35,472 nt of DNA from AE-B3B sp964543295 (GCA_964543295.1 CAZIXA010000021.1:1-35472); one strand, 5' to 3'. Shown: positions 7,549-15,880, counted from the first letter of the stretch. Notes: a model not told the origin generated them from the letters alone. Program-made: numbers and translations.

Positions 7549-8502
7549 TTAACGTTCTTTGAACCAGTCTACTGTTTTTTCTAATCCTTCGTTTAAGGTG
7601 AGTTGGGATTGCCAGTCCAGCTCTTTTTTCGCTTTGTCAGTATTTAAAAATATTCTCCTTATCTCTCCCTTTCTTTCCGGAGCATAGATTGGTTGGACTT
7701 TGAAGCCGGTTATCTCTGCTAAAAGCTGGTACAACAGATTCACCGAGCTTCCTTTGCCTGTTCCCGCGTTGTAGGCCAAATCATCAGGTGAGCTTAACTT
7801 CCTCTCGTTAAGGCTTTCTATCTTCTGGCTGGCGAGTAAGTTGATGTTTACTGCCTCGCTAACGTGTATGTAATCACGTAACTGCTCACCATCTCCAAAA
7901 ATTTTGGGCCTTTTTCCCTGGAGCATCTGTTGGGTGAAGATAGCGATCACTCCTGCTTCTCCGTAAGGGTCTTGTCGAGCCCCATAGACATTTCCGTACC
8001 TTAAAGAAAGGTAATTGAGCCCATAAGTTTTTCTATAATAGTGAAGATAATGTTCGATGGTGTGTTTCGAAACTCCGTAGGGGGAAAGAGGATTTTTTGG
8101 ATAGTGCTCGTCTACTGGTAGATCGAGGGGTTCTCCGTAAACGGCCCCTCCTGATGAGATAAAAACGAAGTTATTGACTCTGTGTTTTATACAGTTATCT
8201 AAAAGATTTAAGGTTCCCAGGATATTTACTCCTGCATCGAACATGGGCTTTTTTACAGAAACTCTCACATTTATCTGAGCTGCATGATGGTTAACCAGCT
8301 TGAACTTTTCCTCGGCAAAAATTTTATCTAACCTTTTATCGGTGATATCCATTTGATAAAATTTGGCTTTTTCATTGAGGTTTTTTTTCTTTCCACTGGA
8401 TAGATTATCCACCACCACCACCTTCCAGCCTTGCTCGAGATACCCGTCAACCACATGGGAGCCAATAAAACCAGCTCCCCCGGTTACCAATACCTTTTTC
8501 AT
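7549..8502 (-). CDS. NAD-dependent sugar-nucleotide epimerase (UDP-glucose 4-epimerase-like)
   Basis: Extended short-chain dehydrogenase/reductase of 317 residues. It has a Rossmann motif GGAGFIGSH at 8-16, an acid-terminated strand VVVVDNLSSG, the catalytic Tyr and Lys in YGVSKHTIEHY, and SSGGAVYG for the catalytic Ser/Thr. This fits UDP-glucose/UDP-glucuronate 4-epimerases that feed cell-surface polysaccharides. The start overlaps the stop of the upstream thymidylate-synthase-like gene by 4 bp (ATGA on the minus strand), so the two are probably co-translated although functionally unrelated. Exact substrate is unresolved between galE-type and related 4-epimerases or dehydratases. Confidence 0.88.
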   Translation of the reverse strand: MKKVLVTGGAGFIGSHVVDGYLEQGWKVVVVDNLSSGKKKNLNEKAKFYQMDITDKRLDKIFAEEKFKLVNHHAAQINVRVSVKKPMFDAGVNILGTLNLLDNCIKHRVNNFVFISSGGAVYGEPLDLPVDEHYPKNPLSPYGVSKHTIEHYLHYYRKTYGLNYLSLRYGNVYGARQDPYGEAGVIAIFTQQMLQGKRPKIFGDGEQLRDYIHVSEAVNINLLASQKIESLNERKLSSPDDLAYNAGTGKGSSVNLLYQLLAEITGFKVQPIYAPERKGEIRRIFLNTDKAKKELDWQSQLTLNEGLEKTVDWFKER

Positions 8503-9326
8503 ACCAGATTTCCTTTCTTATCCCTTTTCAATCTTTTTCTTCCTTCCTCGAAAAAAAGTTCGGCAAAGGAAGTTGACCAGGTTCTCTCCTCAAAGGATCT
8601 TTTCTTCAAAGTATCGAGGAAACCCTTAAAATCCTGGTAGTAAGAGCCATAGATGTGGTAACTGTCAGCAATATGTACGTATTTTCCCACTTTTATCTTT
8701 TTACCTATTTTCTCACTAATTTTCTCTGCAATCACTTTTTGTAGCTCGGTAAAGGCGAACATATTCATGAATGCGGCTTTAAAAGCGTCGTTACTTCTAA
8801 AGTGAACATTTAACTGGAGGCGATCCTCAAAGATTCTTAGCCAGAAGCGTTGCATACAGGGTGGATCGCCACACTCAGGATCAAGCCAGGCTTTCCAGGT
8901 GACCGCTTGAGCCCGACGAGTGTACGGCGTTTCGGACAGCTTGCGGACCACATAATCGATCTGGTCTATGCTCCTTCCTTCAGCCTTATAATTAAATAGT
9001 CTTTCATGGTAGGTATATTCCCATTTTCCTTCCTCTGGTTTAATCCAGTCATCATGGATACCGAAGATAACCTCCTGCCGATAGATCTCCAGGTCTTCCA
9101 GACCAGCGGGAAAGGCTCGGTGCAAACGAGGTTCTTTGAAGGGATGCGTTACTTCCATAATCATAGTGCAGTCCCGGCTGGGAGGGTCTCCCGCTTTATC
9201 ATATTCAGTTCTTATAGCTATCCCCTCCTGCCAGCACTTCATCACTGACTTTTCCCATACTTCAGGAAGAGTTTCCCCCTCTACCTTAATAACCGGACAA
9301 TCGCTTAAAAGATCCTTTTTACTCAT
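8499..9326 (-). CDS. Thymidylate synthase-family protein (ThyA-like, divergent)
   Basis: A 275-residue protein of the ThyA fold, expected to methylate dUMP to dTMP with methylenetetrahydrofolate. Key residues line up with E. coli TS: the double Arg in YTRRAQAV (137-138), nucleophile Cys157 in DPPCMQ, Arg177/Ser178/Asp180 in FRSND, Asn188 eight residues later, and His224/Tyr226 in DSYHIYG. The Asn argues for a uracil rather than a cytosine substrate. The N-terminal half and the C-terminus (ends GNLV, no usual AxAI-type tail) differ from canonical ThyA, so folate handling may be modified. It lies between gatA (24 bp gap) and the epimerase (4 bp overlap). Confidence 0.75.
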   Translation of the reverse strand: MSKKDLLSDCPVIKVEGETLPEVWEKSVMKCWQEGIAIRTEYDKAGDPPSRDCTMIMEVTHPFKEPRLHRAFPAGLEDLEIYRQEVIFGIHDDWIKPEEGKWEYTYHERLFNYKAEGRSIDQIDYVVRKLSETPYTRRAQAVTWKAWLDPECGDPPCMQRFWLRIFEDRLQLNVHFRSNDAFKAAFMNMFAFTELQKVIAEKISEKIGKKIKVGKYVHIADSYHIYGSYYQDFKGFLDTLKKRSFEERTWSTSFAELFFEEGRKRLKRDKKGNLV

Positions 9327-9350
9327 AGTTCTCTTCTTGATTTATAATTA

Positions 9351-10817
9351 CTAGCCACTGATTTTTGCCCTTCTTTCATGCCATACTGTATTTTGTCCAT
9401 AAGCATAAGCAATTCTAAGCAGCATAGGTTCATCAAATGGTTTTGCCAGAATCTGAAGACCAATGGGAAGATCGTCTTGGTTAAAACCGCAGAGGATAGA
9501 CATTCCTGGTATGCCGGCAAGATTAGCGGATATGGTAAAGATATCAGAGAGGTACATCTTAAGAGGATCGTCGATTTTCTCCCCTATCTTAAAGGCTACG
9601 GTTGGCGAAGTGGGAGTAATTAGCGCATCAAAGTTCTGGAAAGCCCTATCAAAATCTTCCTTAATAAGAGTACGCACTCTTTGGGCCTTTCCGTAGTAGT
9701 TCTCGTAATAACCCTTACTCAAGACATAAGTTCCCAGCATTATCCTTCTTTTTACCTCGTCACCGAATCCTTCCTGACGGGTTCTTTTATACATATCTAT
9801 AAGACTGGTCTCATCCGGAGTTCTGCATCCATATCCCACTCCATCGTATCTGGCCAGGTTAGAGCTTGCCTCAGCAGTGGCTATGAGGTAATAGGTGGCT
9901 ACGGCGTACTCCGTATGAGGAAGGGATACTTCTTCTATTCGAGCTCCCAAGTCTTCCATGACTTTGGTGGCCGCTAAAACTTTCTTTTTTACCTCTTCTT
10001 CCATGCCGGGAATAAAATATTCTCGAGGAAGACCTATCTTTATTCCGTGAAGATCTGGAATAAGGGATCGATGGTAGTCAGGAATAGGGTAATCAAGAGA
10101 GGTAGAATCACACAGATCTCTGCCGGAGATTGCCTGCAGGAGATCTGCGCAATCGGTAACATCCTTGGTTATAGGGCCAATCTGATCTAAAGACGAGGCG
10201 AAAGCTATCAGCCCGTAGCGAGAAACCCGACCATAAGTAGGTTTCATGCCTACGACTCCACAGAGAGCAGCCGGTTGACGGATGGACCCACCCGTATCTG
10301 AACCAAGAGCAAGAGGGGCTTCCCCGCTGGCAACAGCTGCTGCCGATCCCCCACTCGAGCCCCCCGGGGTAGTTTCTAGATTCCAGGGGTTATGGGTTAT
10401 TTTAAAGGCAGAATTTTCTGTGCTCGATCCCATAGCAAACTCATCCATATTGGTCTTGCCTATGATGATAGCTCCTTCTTTTTTTAGTTTCTCTATCACA
10501 GTAGCTGAGTAAGGAGGATAGAATCTCTTAAGGATCTGAGAAGCACAGGTAGTTTCTCCTTTTTCTACACAGATAAGATCCTTAATGGCAATAGGAATCC
10601 CGGTAAGAGGCTTTATCTGTTCTCCTTGAGAAATTCTTTTGTTCCACTTCTTTGCCTGACCGATAGCTCCTTCTTCATCAAGACTCAGAAAAGCTCCTAT
10701 TTTATCCTCTACGTCCCTGATATGCTGAAATATTGAAGAGACCACTTCTTCAATAGAGACCTCTTTATCCTCAATTAACCTATGGAGTTCATGCGCAGAA
10801 AGCTCATAGAGTTCCAA
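9351..10817 (-). CDS. gatA: Aspartyl/glutamyl-tRNA amidotransferase subunit A
   Basis: Amidase subunit of GatCAB, which amidates misacylated Glu-tRNA(Gln) and/or Asp-tRNA(Asn). The Ser-cisSer-Lys triad sits at Lys79, Ser154 and Ser178, the same numbering as in well-studied GatA proteins. It lies within GIPIAIKD, the GGSSGGSAAAVASGE loop and DTGGSIRQPA. Full length is 488 residues. The start is TTG at 10817, supported by AAGGAG six bases upstream on the minus strand. gatC and gatB are not in the window: the region upstream holds only gene fragments, so the usual gatCAB cluster is split here. Confidence 0.93.
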   Translation of the reverse strand: MELYELSAHELHRLIEDKEVSIEEVVSSIFQHIRDVEDKIGAFLSLDEEGAIGQAKKWNKRISQGEQIKPLTGIPIAIKDLICVEKGETTCASQILKRFYPPYSATVIEKLKKEGAIIIGKTNMDEFAMGSSTENSAFKITHNPWNLETTPGGSSGGSAAAVASGEAPLALGSDTGGSIRQPAALCGVVGMKPTYGRVSRYGLIAFASSLDQIGPITKDVTDCADLLQAISGRDLCDSTSLDYPIPDYHRSLIPDLHGIKIGLPREYFIPGMEEEVKKKVLAATKVMEDLGARIEEVSLPHTEYAVATYYLIATAEASSNLARYDGVGYGCRTPDETSLIDMYKRTRQEGFGDEVKRRIMLGTYVLSKGYYENYYGKAQRVRTLIKEDFDRAFQNFDALITPTSPTVAFKIGEKIDDPLKMYLSDIFTISANLAGIPGMSILCGFNQDDLPIGLQILAKPFDEPMLLRIAYAYGQNTVWHERRAKISG

Positions 10818-11004
10818 TTAAATCTCCTTAACCCCCAAAATTTCATCCATCCTATCAATTTCTTAAGGGTTGTCAAATTCCCCGAAGGATCAGGATTTGC
10901 CACAAAACCTGATTTTGCTATTTTGTTTTCAAGAATTTGCTAATGATAAAGCCACGTGGTCAAGAAAGGTTCTTTCCTTTAAAACCCAGGTTCAATATCA
11001 TTGC

Positions 11005-11106
11005 TTGAGTAGAGCGGCCGCAATTTCCCTCATAAATTTCGTTATCCTTCTGGTTTTCAGTCTTGTTTATTTGCAGGTTTTTAGGAAGCAGTGGAGGAGA
11101 GTCTAA
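11005..11106 (+). pseudogene. C-terminal fragment of a sugar ABC transporter permease
   Basis: The frame ending at the TAA of 11104-11106 reads SRAAAISLINFVILLVFSLV and continues YLQVFRKQWRRV. This is the last transmembrane helix and basic tail typical of UgpA/MalF-type permeases. Two bases later an ATG (11109) opens a 16-codon frame (MVSIDRREFDRSTLSG) that could be the start of the partner permease, as in a normal tandem pair, but it stops where the polA-like fragment begins. The upstream part of the permease is not recognisable. It looks like the remains of an interrupted transport operon. Confidence 0.45.
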
Positions 11107-11155
11107 AGATGGTTTCTATAGATAGACGGGAGTTTGACCGAAGCACTCTTTCTGG

Positions 11156-11255
11156 TTAACCCTCCATCTCGCCCCAGTTTTTTCCCACCTTTGTCTCCAC
11201 TACCAGAGGGACAGAAAGCTCCATGGCTCTTTCCATTTCCTCTTTCACTATTTTG
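11156..11255 (-). pseudogene. Displaced duplicate of the polA 3' end
   Basis: Positions 11163-11255 match 22691-22783, the 3' end of polA, at about 90 of 93 bases by eye and in the same orientation. The fragment encodes KIVKEEMERAMELSVPLVVE and continues TKVGKNWGEMEG before a stop. The intact gene has Lys for the first Glu of MEL and lacks the final Gly. Similarity ends abruptly at both sides. It carries no promoter or start and is a non-functional fragment. Few differences suggest a recent copy, or acquisition from a close relative. Confidence 0.85.
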
Positions 11256-11482
11256 AAAATGTTGAATTATCCGAATCTCTAAACTTAAGGGATTATTCCA
11301 CCCATCAGAAGGGAAGATGTTGTTTTTTCTTGCCATTTGCTCTTTAGCTGCCTGATATGACGATGAATCCCTTTCCCTTCGTTGCCACTTTCCCATCAAA
11401 AAGCTCTTGGTCTTCTTGAAATACCGCTTGGTTTATCTTAAGGTTTCAGGTTCCCTCTTCATAATTACTTTACACTCCTTCC

Positions 11483-11510
11483 TTGCAAATTCTTTCTTGT
11501 GTGCTATTAT
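11483..11510 (+). promoter_or_regulatory. Possible sigma-70-type promoter before the HTH relic
   Basis: TTGCAA at 11483-11488 and TATTAT at 11505-11510 are separated by 16 bp. They point at the degenerate transposase-like frame beginning about 11530. This is a by-eye match only. Confidence 0.35.
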
Positions 11511-11531
11511 GGTACACTTAGCAAAAAATGA

Positions 11532-11767
11532 ACGAGTAATTATCGGCCTACATTTATCAAGGAAAAGATTCTCATAGTCTGCCAAGTAATAGCTGGGGGC
11601 AAGATTCAGCCTATAGCCAGAAAACACGGGGTAAGTAGACCTTCTGTCTATGCCTGGATGAGGGAAACCTTTAGATACCCTCCCAGTAAGCACTAAAACT
11701 AAAGAAACTGGGACCTAAGTTCAAAAAAGGCAAAGTCGATGCAAAAGATGAGGTCATTGAAAAATAA
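11532..11767 (+). pseudogene. Relic of a transposase-type helix-turn-helix protein
   Basis: One frame (11532-11696) reads through EKILIVCQVIAGGKIQPIAR and then KHGVSRPSVYAWMRET before a stop. This is a typical HTH of an insertion-sequence OrfA ('ARKHGVSRxSVYxWxxE'). A different frame continues directly (to 11767) with LKLKKLGPKFKKGKVDAKDE and VIEK, a lysine-rich linker of the kind found after such HTHs, so a frameshift near 11690 is likely. No acceptable start is in frame (TGA at 11529), and no DDE catalytic part is present. Confidence 0.45.
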
Positions 11768-11964
11768 TTCTTTTTAATGCCACCCTATTATGGGATTTAC
11801 CTTCCCAAAAGGTATTTTCAAATCAAACAAATTCCTCATAGTGTAAAATGATTATGAATTTTTAAGAGTGCATTCAGGGTGGAATAACTATTATCTCTTT
11901 TATTTCTCCTGAAAATCCCTTAAGCCTAAGTTTACTTTTAATTTTTCTGACTTAACGCGGAGAC

Positions 11965-12004
11965 TTGACACTTGCGAAAAAATTATTATACTACTAAATT
12001 AGTA
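11965..12004 (+). promoter_or_regulatory. Promoter with overlapping palindromic operator (ROK gene)
   Basis: TTGACA (11965-11970) and TATACT (11987-11992) with a 16-bp spacer make a strong sigma-70-type promoter. A perfect 13-bp palindrome TACTAAATTAGTA (11992-12004) begins on the last base of the -10 box and covers the expected transcription start. A repressor bound there would block the promoter. Because a ROK regulator is the first gene downstream, autorepression is the simplest reading. Confidence 0.65.
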
Positions 12005-12085
12005 ATCTTAATTAAGTAAGTTATGCTGAAAAAGAGAGGATTCTGTGTCCATATAGAAAAGACAAGGAGGAAAATAGGTATCCTA

Positions 12086-13228
12086 ATGGGAATAAGGAAT
12101 TTAAATGAGGGACTGGTTTTAAAGACTATTGAGAAAAACGGCCCTATTTCGAGGGCTGACATTTGCAGGATGATAGGGTTAACCCCTCCCGCTGTCTCGG
12201 ATATTGTTAAGAACTTAATTGAGAGAGGCATAGTTAATGAAATTGGCAAAGGGGATTCATTGGGAGGAAAAAGGCCGATTTTGTTAAAATTAAATCCAAG
12301 GGCCGCCTATGTGCTTGCCGCGGACTTAGGGGGAGAAAATGGTATAAGAGTAGCATTAACGGACCTGTTCAATAACATTGTTGAGGAGAGACTAGGCCCG
12401 AAGATAGAGCTTTTAAAGAACAAGGAGCTAAAGTATGCGTTAAGCATTGCGGTGAACGATCTTATAAAAGAGATAGATGTGCCAAGGGATAAGATATTGG
12501 GCGTATGCATCGGTGTACCGGGAATTATAGATTTCAAATTGAAAAAGGTTACCATAGCTCCCTATCTGAACTGGGAGATATCTTTGGAGGATTTGGCCTT
12601 AAGGAAAATTGGAATACCAATTACCATCGAAAACGATGTTAATTTGATGGCATTGGGTGAGAGGGCTAGGGGGATAGCGCAGGGAATTAACAACTTTGTC
12701 TTCATCGGCGAAAGGATTGGAATAGGCGCTGGCATTATAACTAACGGAAAACTTTATACAGGGGCTAATAATGCTGCCGGCGAGGTAGGATACCTACTAA
12801 TTGATACAAAATATGCCCACAGAAATAATAGAGGCTATGGCTGTTTCGAAAAATTAGCAAGTTACAAGGCTGTCGTGGAGAGGGCAAGGAAGAAGATGGA
12901 CAAAACGGTTAGAGCCATTGACGTATTTAAGGCTGCTGTCGGAGGCGACAGCATTGCCATTGGAGTTGTCAAGGAAACATTGAAATTTCTTGCCTTTGGC
13001 ATTAGCAACATATCCTGTGTGCTTGACCCGGAATTAGTGATTATAGGAGGTGGGATTTCAATTTTACCGGACAATTTCCTTGAGGAAATAAAGGTAAGCA
13101 TTAAAGAGGTAATTCCCCTTGTTCCAAAGATAGAGTTTTCTAAGTTGGGGGAGGATGGGGTTTTGATTGGTGCAGCAGTAAAGGTATTTGAGCCCTTAAA
13201 AAGGGAAGGATTGGCGTCTGTTAAATAA
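12086..13228 (+). CDS. ROK-family transcriptional repressor
   Basis: XylR/NagC-type sugar-responsive repressor. An N-terminal winged helix-turn-helix (ISRADICRMIGLTPPAVSDI, about 20-40) is followed by a ROK sugar-binding domain with VCIGVPGIID, IENDVN and GAGIITNGKLYTGANNAAGE. The zinc-site signature (GHxxxCxCGxxGCxE) is degraded to GYL...AHRNNRGYGCFE: the His is Tyr and two of the Cys are gone. Ligand binding without kinase activity is therefore likely. An upstream in-frame ATG at 12023 would add 21 residues unlike the family and has no ribosome site. The ATG at 12086 follows AAGGAGG (12064-12070), though at a long spacing. It heads the carbohydrate cluster behind a promoter with a palindromic operator. 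Confidence 0.87.
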   Translation: MGIRNLNEGLVLKTIEKNGPISRADICRMIGLTPPAVSDIVKNLIERGIVNEIGKGDSLGGKRPILLKLNPRAAYVLAADLGGENGIRVALTDLFNNIVEERLGPKIELLKNKELKYALSIAVNDLIKEIDVPRDKILGVCIGVPGIIDFKLKKVTIAPYLNWEISLEDLALRKIGIPITIENDVNLMALGERARGIAQGINNFVFIGERIGIGAGIITNGKLYTGANNAAGEVGYLLIDTKYAHRNNRGYGCFEKLASYKAVVERARKKMDKTVRAIDVFKAAVGGDSIAIGVVKETLKFLAFGISNISCVLDPELVIIGGGISILPDNFLEEIKVSIKEVIPLVPKIEFSKLGEDGVLIGAAVKVFEPLKREGLASVK

Positions 13229-13252
13229 ATAATAAATAGGGAGCACATTCCA

Positions 13253-14104
13253 ATGATCTTACAGCAAATGCTAGCCGTACCCAAAGAGGAACTACATAAG
13301 GTAAGTAAGGTAAAGGTAAATATCCTACCGGATGTAGAAAGACTGTACCAACACTTTGCTAGAAGCATAGCCGATGAGATTAAGCAGAATAATGCTCAGG
13401 GGAAGTTCACAAAGATAATCTTACCAGTGGGCCCCACTCCTCAACATCGTATTTTAGCAGAAATTTCAAACAGGGAAAAAATAAGCTGGAAAAATGTCTA
13501 TACCTTTAATATGGATGAATATCTTGACTGGCAGGGAAGGCCTGTTTCTTTAAATCATCCTATGAGCTTTGAGGGGTTTATGAGAAAAAATATTTTTGAT
13601 CTTCTTAATGAGGAGATAAAGATTCCGGAGGATCACATTCATTTTCCCCATCCCTTTCGCATTGATGAGATTAGTGAGAAAATTAAAGAGGTTGGGGGAA
13701 TTGATACCTGTTATGGGGGGATTGGCTATCATGGTCACATTGCCTTTAATGAGCCACCCATAAATAGGTGGCATAAGATATCCAGAGAGGAATTTAAGAG
13801 CTCGCTCAGCAGGGTCGTGCAATTAGCCCCCGATACAGTTGTCATTAACAGCGTTGGCGGAGCAGGAGGAAACTCCTCAATGATACCCCCTATGGCAGTA
13901 ACTATTGGAATGAGAGATATCCTCTCCTCTAAGAGGATTCGCCTCTATTGTGATGGCGGAGACTGGCAAAGGACGACCTTCCGCATAGCCTGTTTAGGAG
14001 AGATAAGCATAGACTACCCTGTTACCTTTGTTCAAGAACATCCAGATTGTGTAATTAATGTAGATTCTTATACGGCAGATCCTCCAGAATCAGCGCCAAA
14101 GTGA
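13253..14104 (+). CDS. Glucosamine-6-phosphate deaminase-like protein with altered active site
   Basis: NagB-family sugar-phosphate isomerase/deaminase fold, 283 residues. The family markers are the phosphate loop LPVGPTPQ (57-64), NMDEY (Asp88 for the enolisation base) and GIGYHGHIAFNEP (157-168). In NagB the last motif is GxxDGHIAFNEP: the Asp that helps ring opening is His160 here, while His162 and Glu167 are kept. A different sugar phosphate or chemistry is possible. The region beyond 185 (SVGGAGGNSSMIPPMAVTIG) matches the usual lid and 'PxxAxTxG' stretch. It is 24 bp after the ROK gene and probably in its operon. I would not call it a NagB without assay. Confidence 0.8.
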   Translation: MILQQMLAVPKEELHKVSKVKVNILPDVERLYQHFARSIADEIKQNNAQGKFTKIILPVGPTPQHRILAEISNREKISWKNVYTFNMDEYLDWQGRPVSLNHPMSFEGFMRKNIFDLLNEEIKIPEDHIHFPHPFRIDEISEKIKEVGGIDTCYGGIGYHGHIAFNEPPINRWHKISREEFKSSLSRVVQLAPDTVVINSVGGAGGNSSMIPPMAVTIGMRDILSSKRIRLYCDGGDWQRTTFRIACLGEISIDYPVTFVQEHPDCVINVDSYTADPPESAPK

Positions 14105-14105
14105 G

Positions 14106-14372
14106 ATGCAGATGATATTTTTTCTTAAGGTTAAGGGCTGGACGATAGGATTAGGAAATATATCTGCCATTCTGAATCCGAAAATGATAGTTTTGGGAGA
14201 AGGGATTTCCAGGCAGGAAGACATTTTACTGAAACCCTTAAGGGAGACGATTGCAAAGATAACTCCCATCTCTCCCAAGATTGTAATATCTTCGCTGGGA
14301 GATGATGCTGGTATTATCGGTGCTGCCGCCATAGCCTGGAACCTGGTAAAGCATACAAGCCTCATAAGTTGA
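14106..14372 (+). pseudogene. C-terminal fragment of a second ROK-family protein
   Basis: The 88-codon frame holds only the end of a ROK protein. It includes GLGNISAILNPKMIVLGEGI, the terminal segment containing PKIVISSLGDDAGIIGAAAI, and a short tail. Compare VIIGGGISIL...GVLIGAAVKV in the intact ROK gene upstream. The ATP/sugar-binding N-terminal two thirds are absent and the NagB-like gene ends one base earlier, so the fragment cannot be a complete regulator or kinase. A deletion joining nagB-like and ROK genes is likely. Confidence 0.75.
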
Positions 14373-14431
14373 AGATATGTTCTTGAAAGAAAAGCTAGAA
14401 ATAAAAGGTCTGAGGGGAGGTGAGAGAATAA

Positions 14432-14554
14432 GTAGGCCTGTCTAGCTTGAAAAATCTCTTAATGCACTGGAATTATGTTGAAAAGGAAGACTTGTCCTAC
14501 AGTATCATCAATGAAGTTAAAAGTGCCAAGATAAAAGAGCTGGATAATTTATGA
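14432..14554 (+). pseudogene. C-terminal remnant of a glycerol-1-phosphate dehydrogenase-like gene
   Basis: The frame ending at TGA 14552-14554 reads LKNLLMHWNYVEKEDLSYSI and then INEVKSAKIKELDNL. It aligns with LKCLLTLPHYVKKENLFYSI followed by VNEMAEDKEKINKAM at the end of the fragment at 15881-16384. It is thus a paralogous leftover of the same family, with only the last 40 or so codons surviving. The next gene starts 23 bp downstream. Confidence 0.5.
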
Positions 14555-14577
14555 GCTCTATTTTAAGGGGGAAGTAG

Positions 14578-15804
14578 ATGGGGAGACTCGCGTTACTGGG
14601 AGGAGAGCCGGTAAGAAAAAGACCCTTCACAAGCTGGCCCCAGTTTGACCAGATAGAGGTGGATAATTTAAAGAAGGTTTTAGAGAGCAGGAGATGGTTC
14701 TCCGGTATGATGGGCTCAGAGCCTGGGACCCAAGTCTGGGAATTTGAACAGAAGTTCGCCTCCCTGCACGGAGTAAACTATGTCTCAGCAGTAGCTAATG
14801 GGTCCGCTGCTCTTGAGGTAAGCCTGAGGAGTCTGGGGGTGGGAGAAAAAGATGAAGTGATCATCCCTGCTTATACCTTTGTTGCCACCGCAACGGCAGT
14901 GCTCCAGGTCGGGGCAACTCCGGTGGTTGTGGATATTGAACCGGAGACTCTCGGTATCGATCCGGTAAAGATAAAAGAAGCGCTTACACCAAAGACAAAG
15001 ACAGTTATCCCGGTTCACTTCGCCGGACAAATTGCAAATATGCCAGAGATCGTCCAGATTGCCAAAGAGCATCATCTTAAAGTAATAGAGGATGCTGCCC
15101 ATGCTGCAGGAGCCCTGCGTTTTGGTAAAAGAGCCGGCTCCTTTGGAGATACCGGGTGCTTTAGTTTCCAGGAAAGCAAAGTTATGACCTCAGGAGAAGG
15201 CGGGGTAATTACTACTAATAATAAGAAAATTTGGGAGGAGACCCGGTCTTTGAGAAGCTGTGGTCGAGCGGAGAAACGCCCCTGGTATGAGCATTTTAGA
15301 TTGGGCTGGAACTATCGATTATCAGAATTTCAGGCGGCGGTTCTTCTCGCCCAATTGGAAAGACTGGAGGATCAGATTGAGAAAAGGGAGGAGAATGCGA
15401 GGTATCTTACCGAACAACTCTCAGCCATTCCCGGGGTCTCTCACCCCCGGGATTTTTCTCCCCAGACAGAATATCACTCCTATTACTACTATGTGCTTAT
15501 CTATGAAAGTGAAGAATTTAGAGGCATCTCCAGAGATCTCTTTGTCAAAGCCCTGAGGGCAGAGGGAATTCCTGCTGAGGTTACCTATATCTCCATCCTT
15601 GATGTTCCCATGTTTAAACAGGGAAAATACTCTCTTAAGGATATGGGCTGTCGTATCACTAAGAAGATTGCCTCTAAAATATTTGTTTTTATGCACCAGG
15701 TTCTTCTGGGAACGAGAGAAGATATGGATGATATTGTTAAGGCTATAGTGAAGATAAAAAAAAACATACCCGAACTGAAGAGAGAAGTAAAAAATGTATC
15801 TTAA
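14578..15804 (+). CDS. DegT/DnrJ/EryC1/StrS-family PLP aminotransferase
   Basis: Sugar or cyclitol aminotransferase of 408 residues, transferring an amino group to a keto-sugar. The PLP Lys is Lys201 in SFQESKVMTSGEGG. The aspartate pairing with the PLP pyridine nitrogen is in VIEDAAHAAG (171-172). NGSAALEVSLRSLG binds the phosphate. The opening MGRLALLGGEPVR is common among inosose and 3-oxo-sugar aminotransferases (StsC-like) as opposed to cell-wall nucleotide-sugar ones, but this is weak evidence for substrate. The ATG is preceded by AAGGGGGAAG. Fragments of a dehydrogenase gene flank it on both sides, and an intact Gfo/Idh gene follows. Confidence 0.88.
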   Translation: MGRLALLGGEPVRKRPFTSWPQFDQIEVDNLKKVLESRRWFSGMMGSEPGTQVWEFEQKFASLHGVNYVSAVANGSAALEVSLRSLGVGEKDEVIIPAYTFVATATAVLQVGATPVVVDIEPETLGIDPVKIKEALTPKTKTVIPVHFAGQIANMPEIVQIAKEHHLKVIEDAAHAAGALRFGKRAGSFGDTGCFSFQESKVMTSGEGGVITTNNKKIWEETRSLRSCGRAEKRPWYEHFRLGWNYRLSEFQAAVLLAQLERLEDQIEKREENARYLTEQLSAIPGVSHPRDFSPQTEYHSYYYYVLIYESEEFRGISRDLFVKALRAEGIPAEVTYISILDVPMFKQGKYSLKDMGCRITKKIASKIFVFMHQVLLGTREDMDDIVKAIVKIKKNIPELKREVKNVS

Positions 15805-15880
15805 AAGAATGATTACATTTGAACTTCCAGGAGCAGATATTAGAACATTGAATGTTAGAGAGAGAGAACACAAAAAATAA

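Larger units (their letters stand above)
10818..12085. other. Gene-poor region with gene fragments and unassigned sequence
   Basis: About 1.27 kb with no intact gene. Recognisable parts are an ABC permease tail (11005-11106), a copy of the polA 3' end (11156-11255), an HTH/transposase relic (11532-11767) and the promoter-operator of the ROK gene (11965-12004). I recognise nothing in 10818-11004, 11256-11482 or 11768-11964, apart from short AT-rich stretches and frames closed by stops. Confidence 0.6.
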
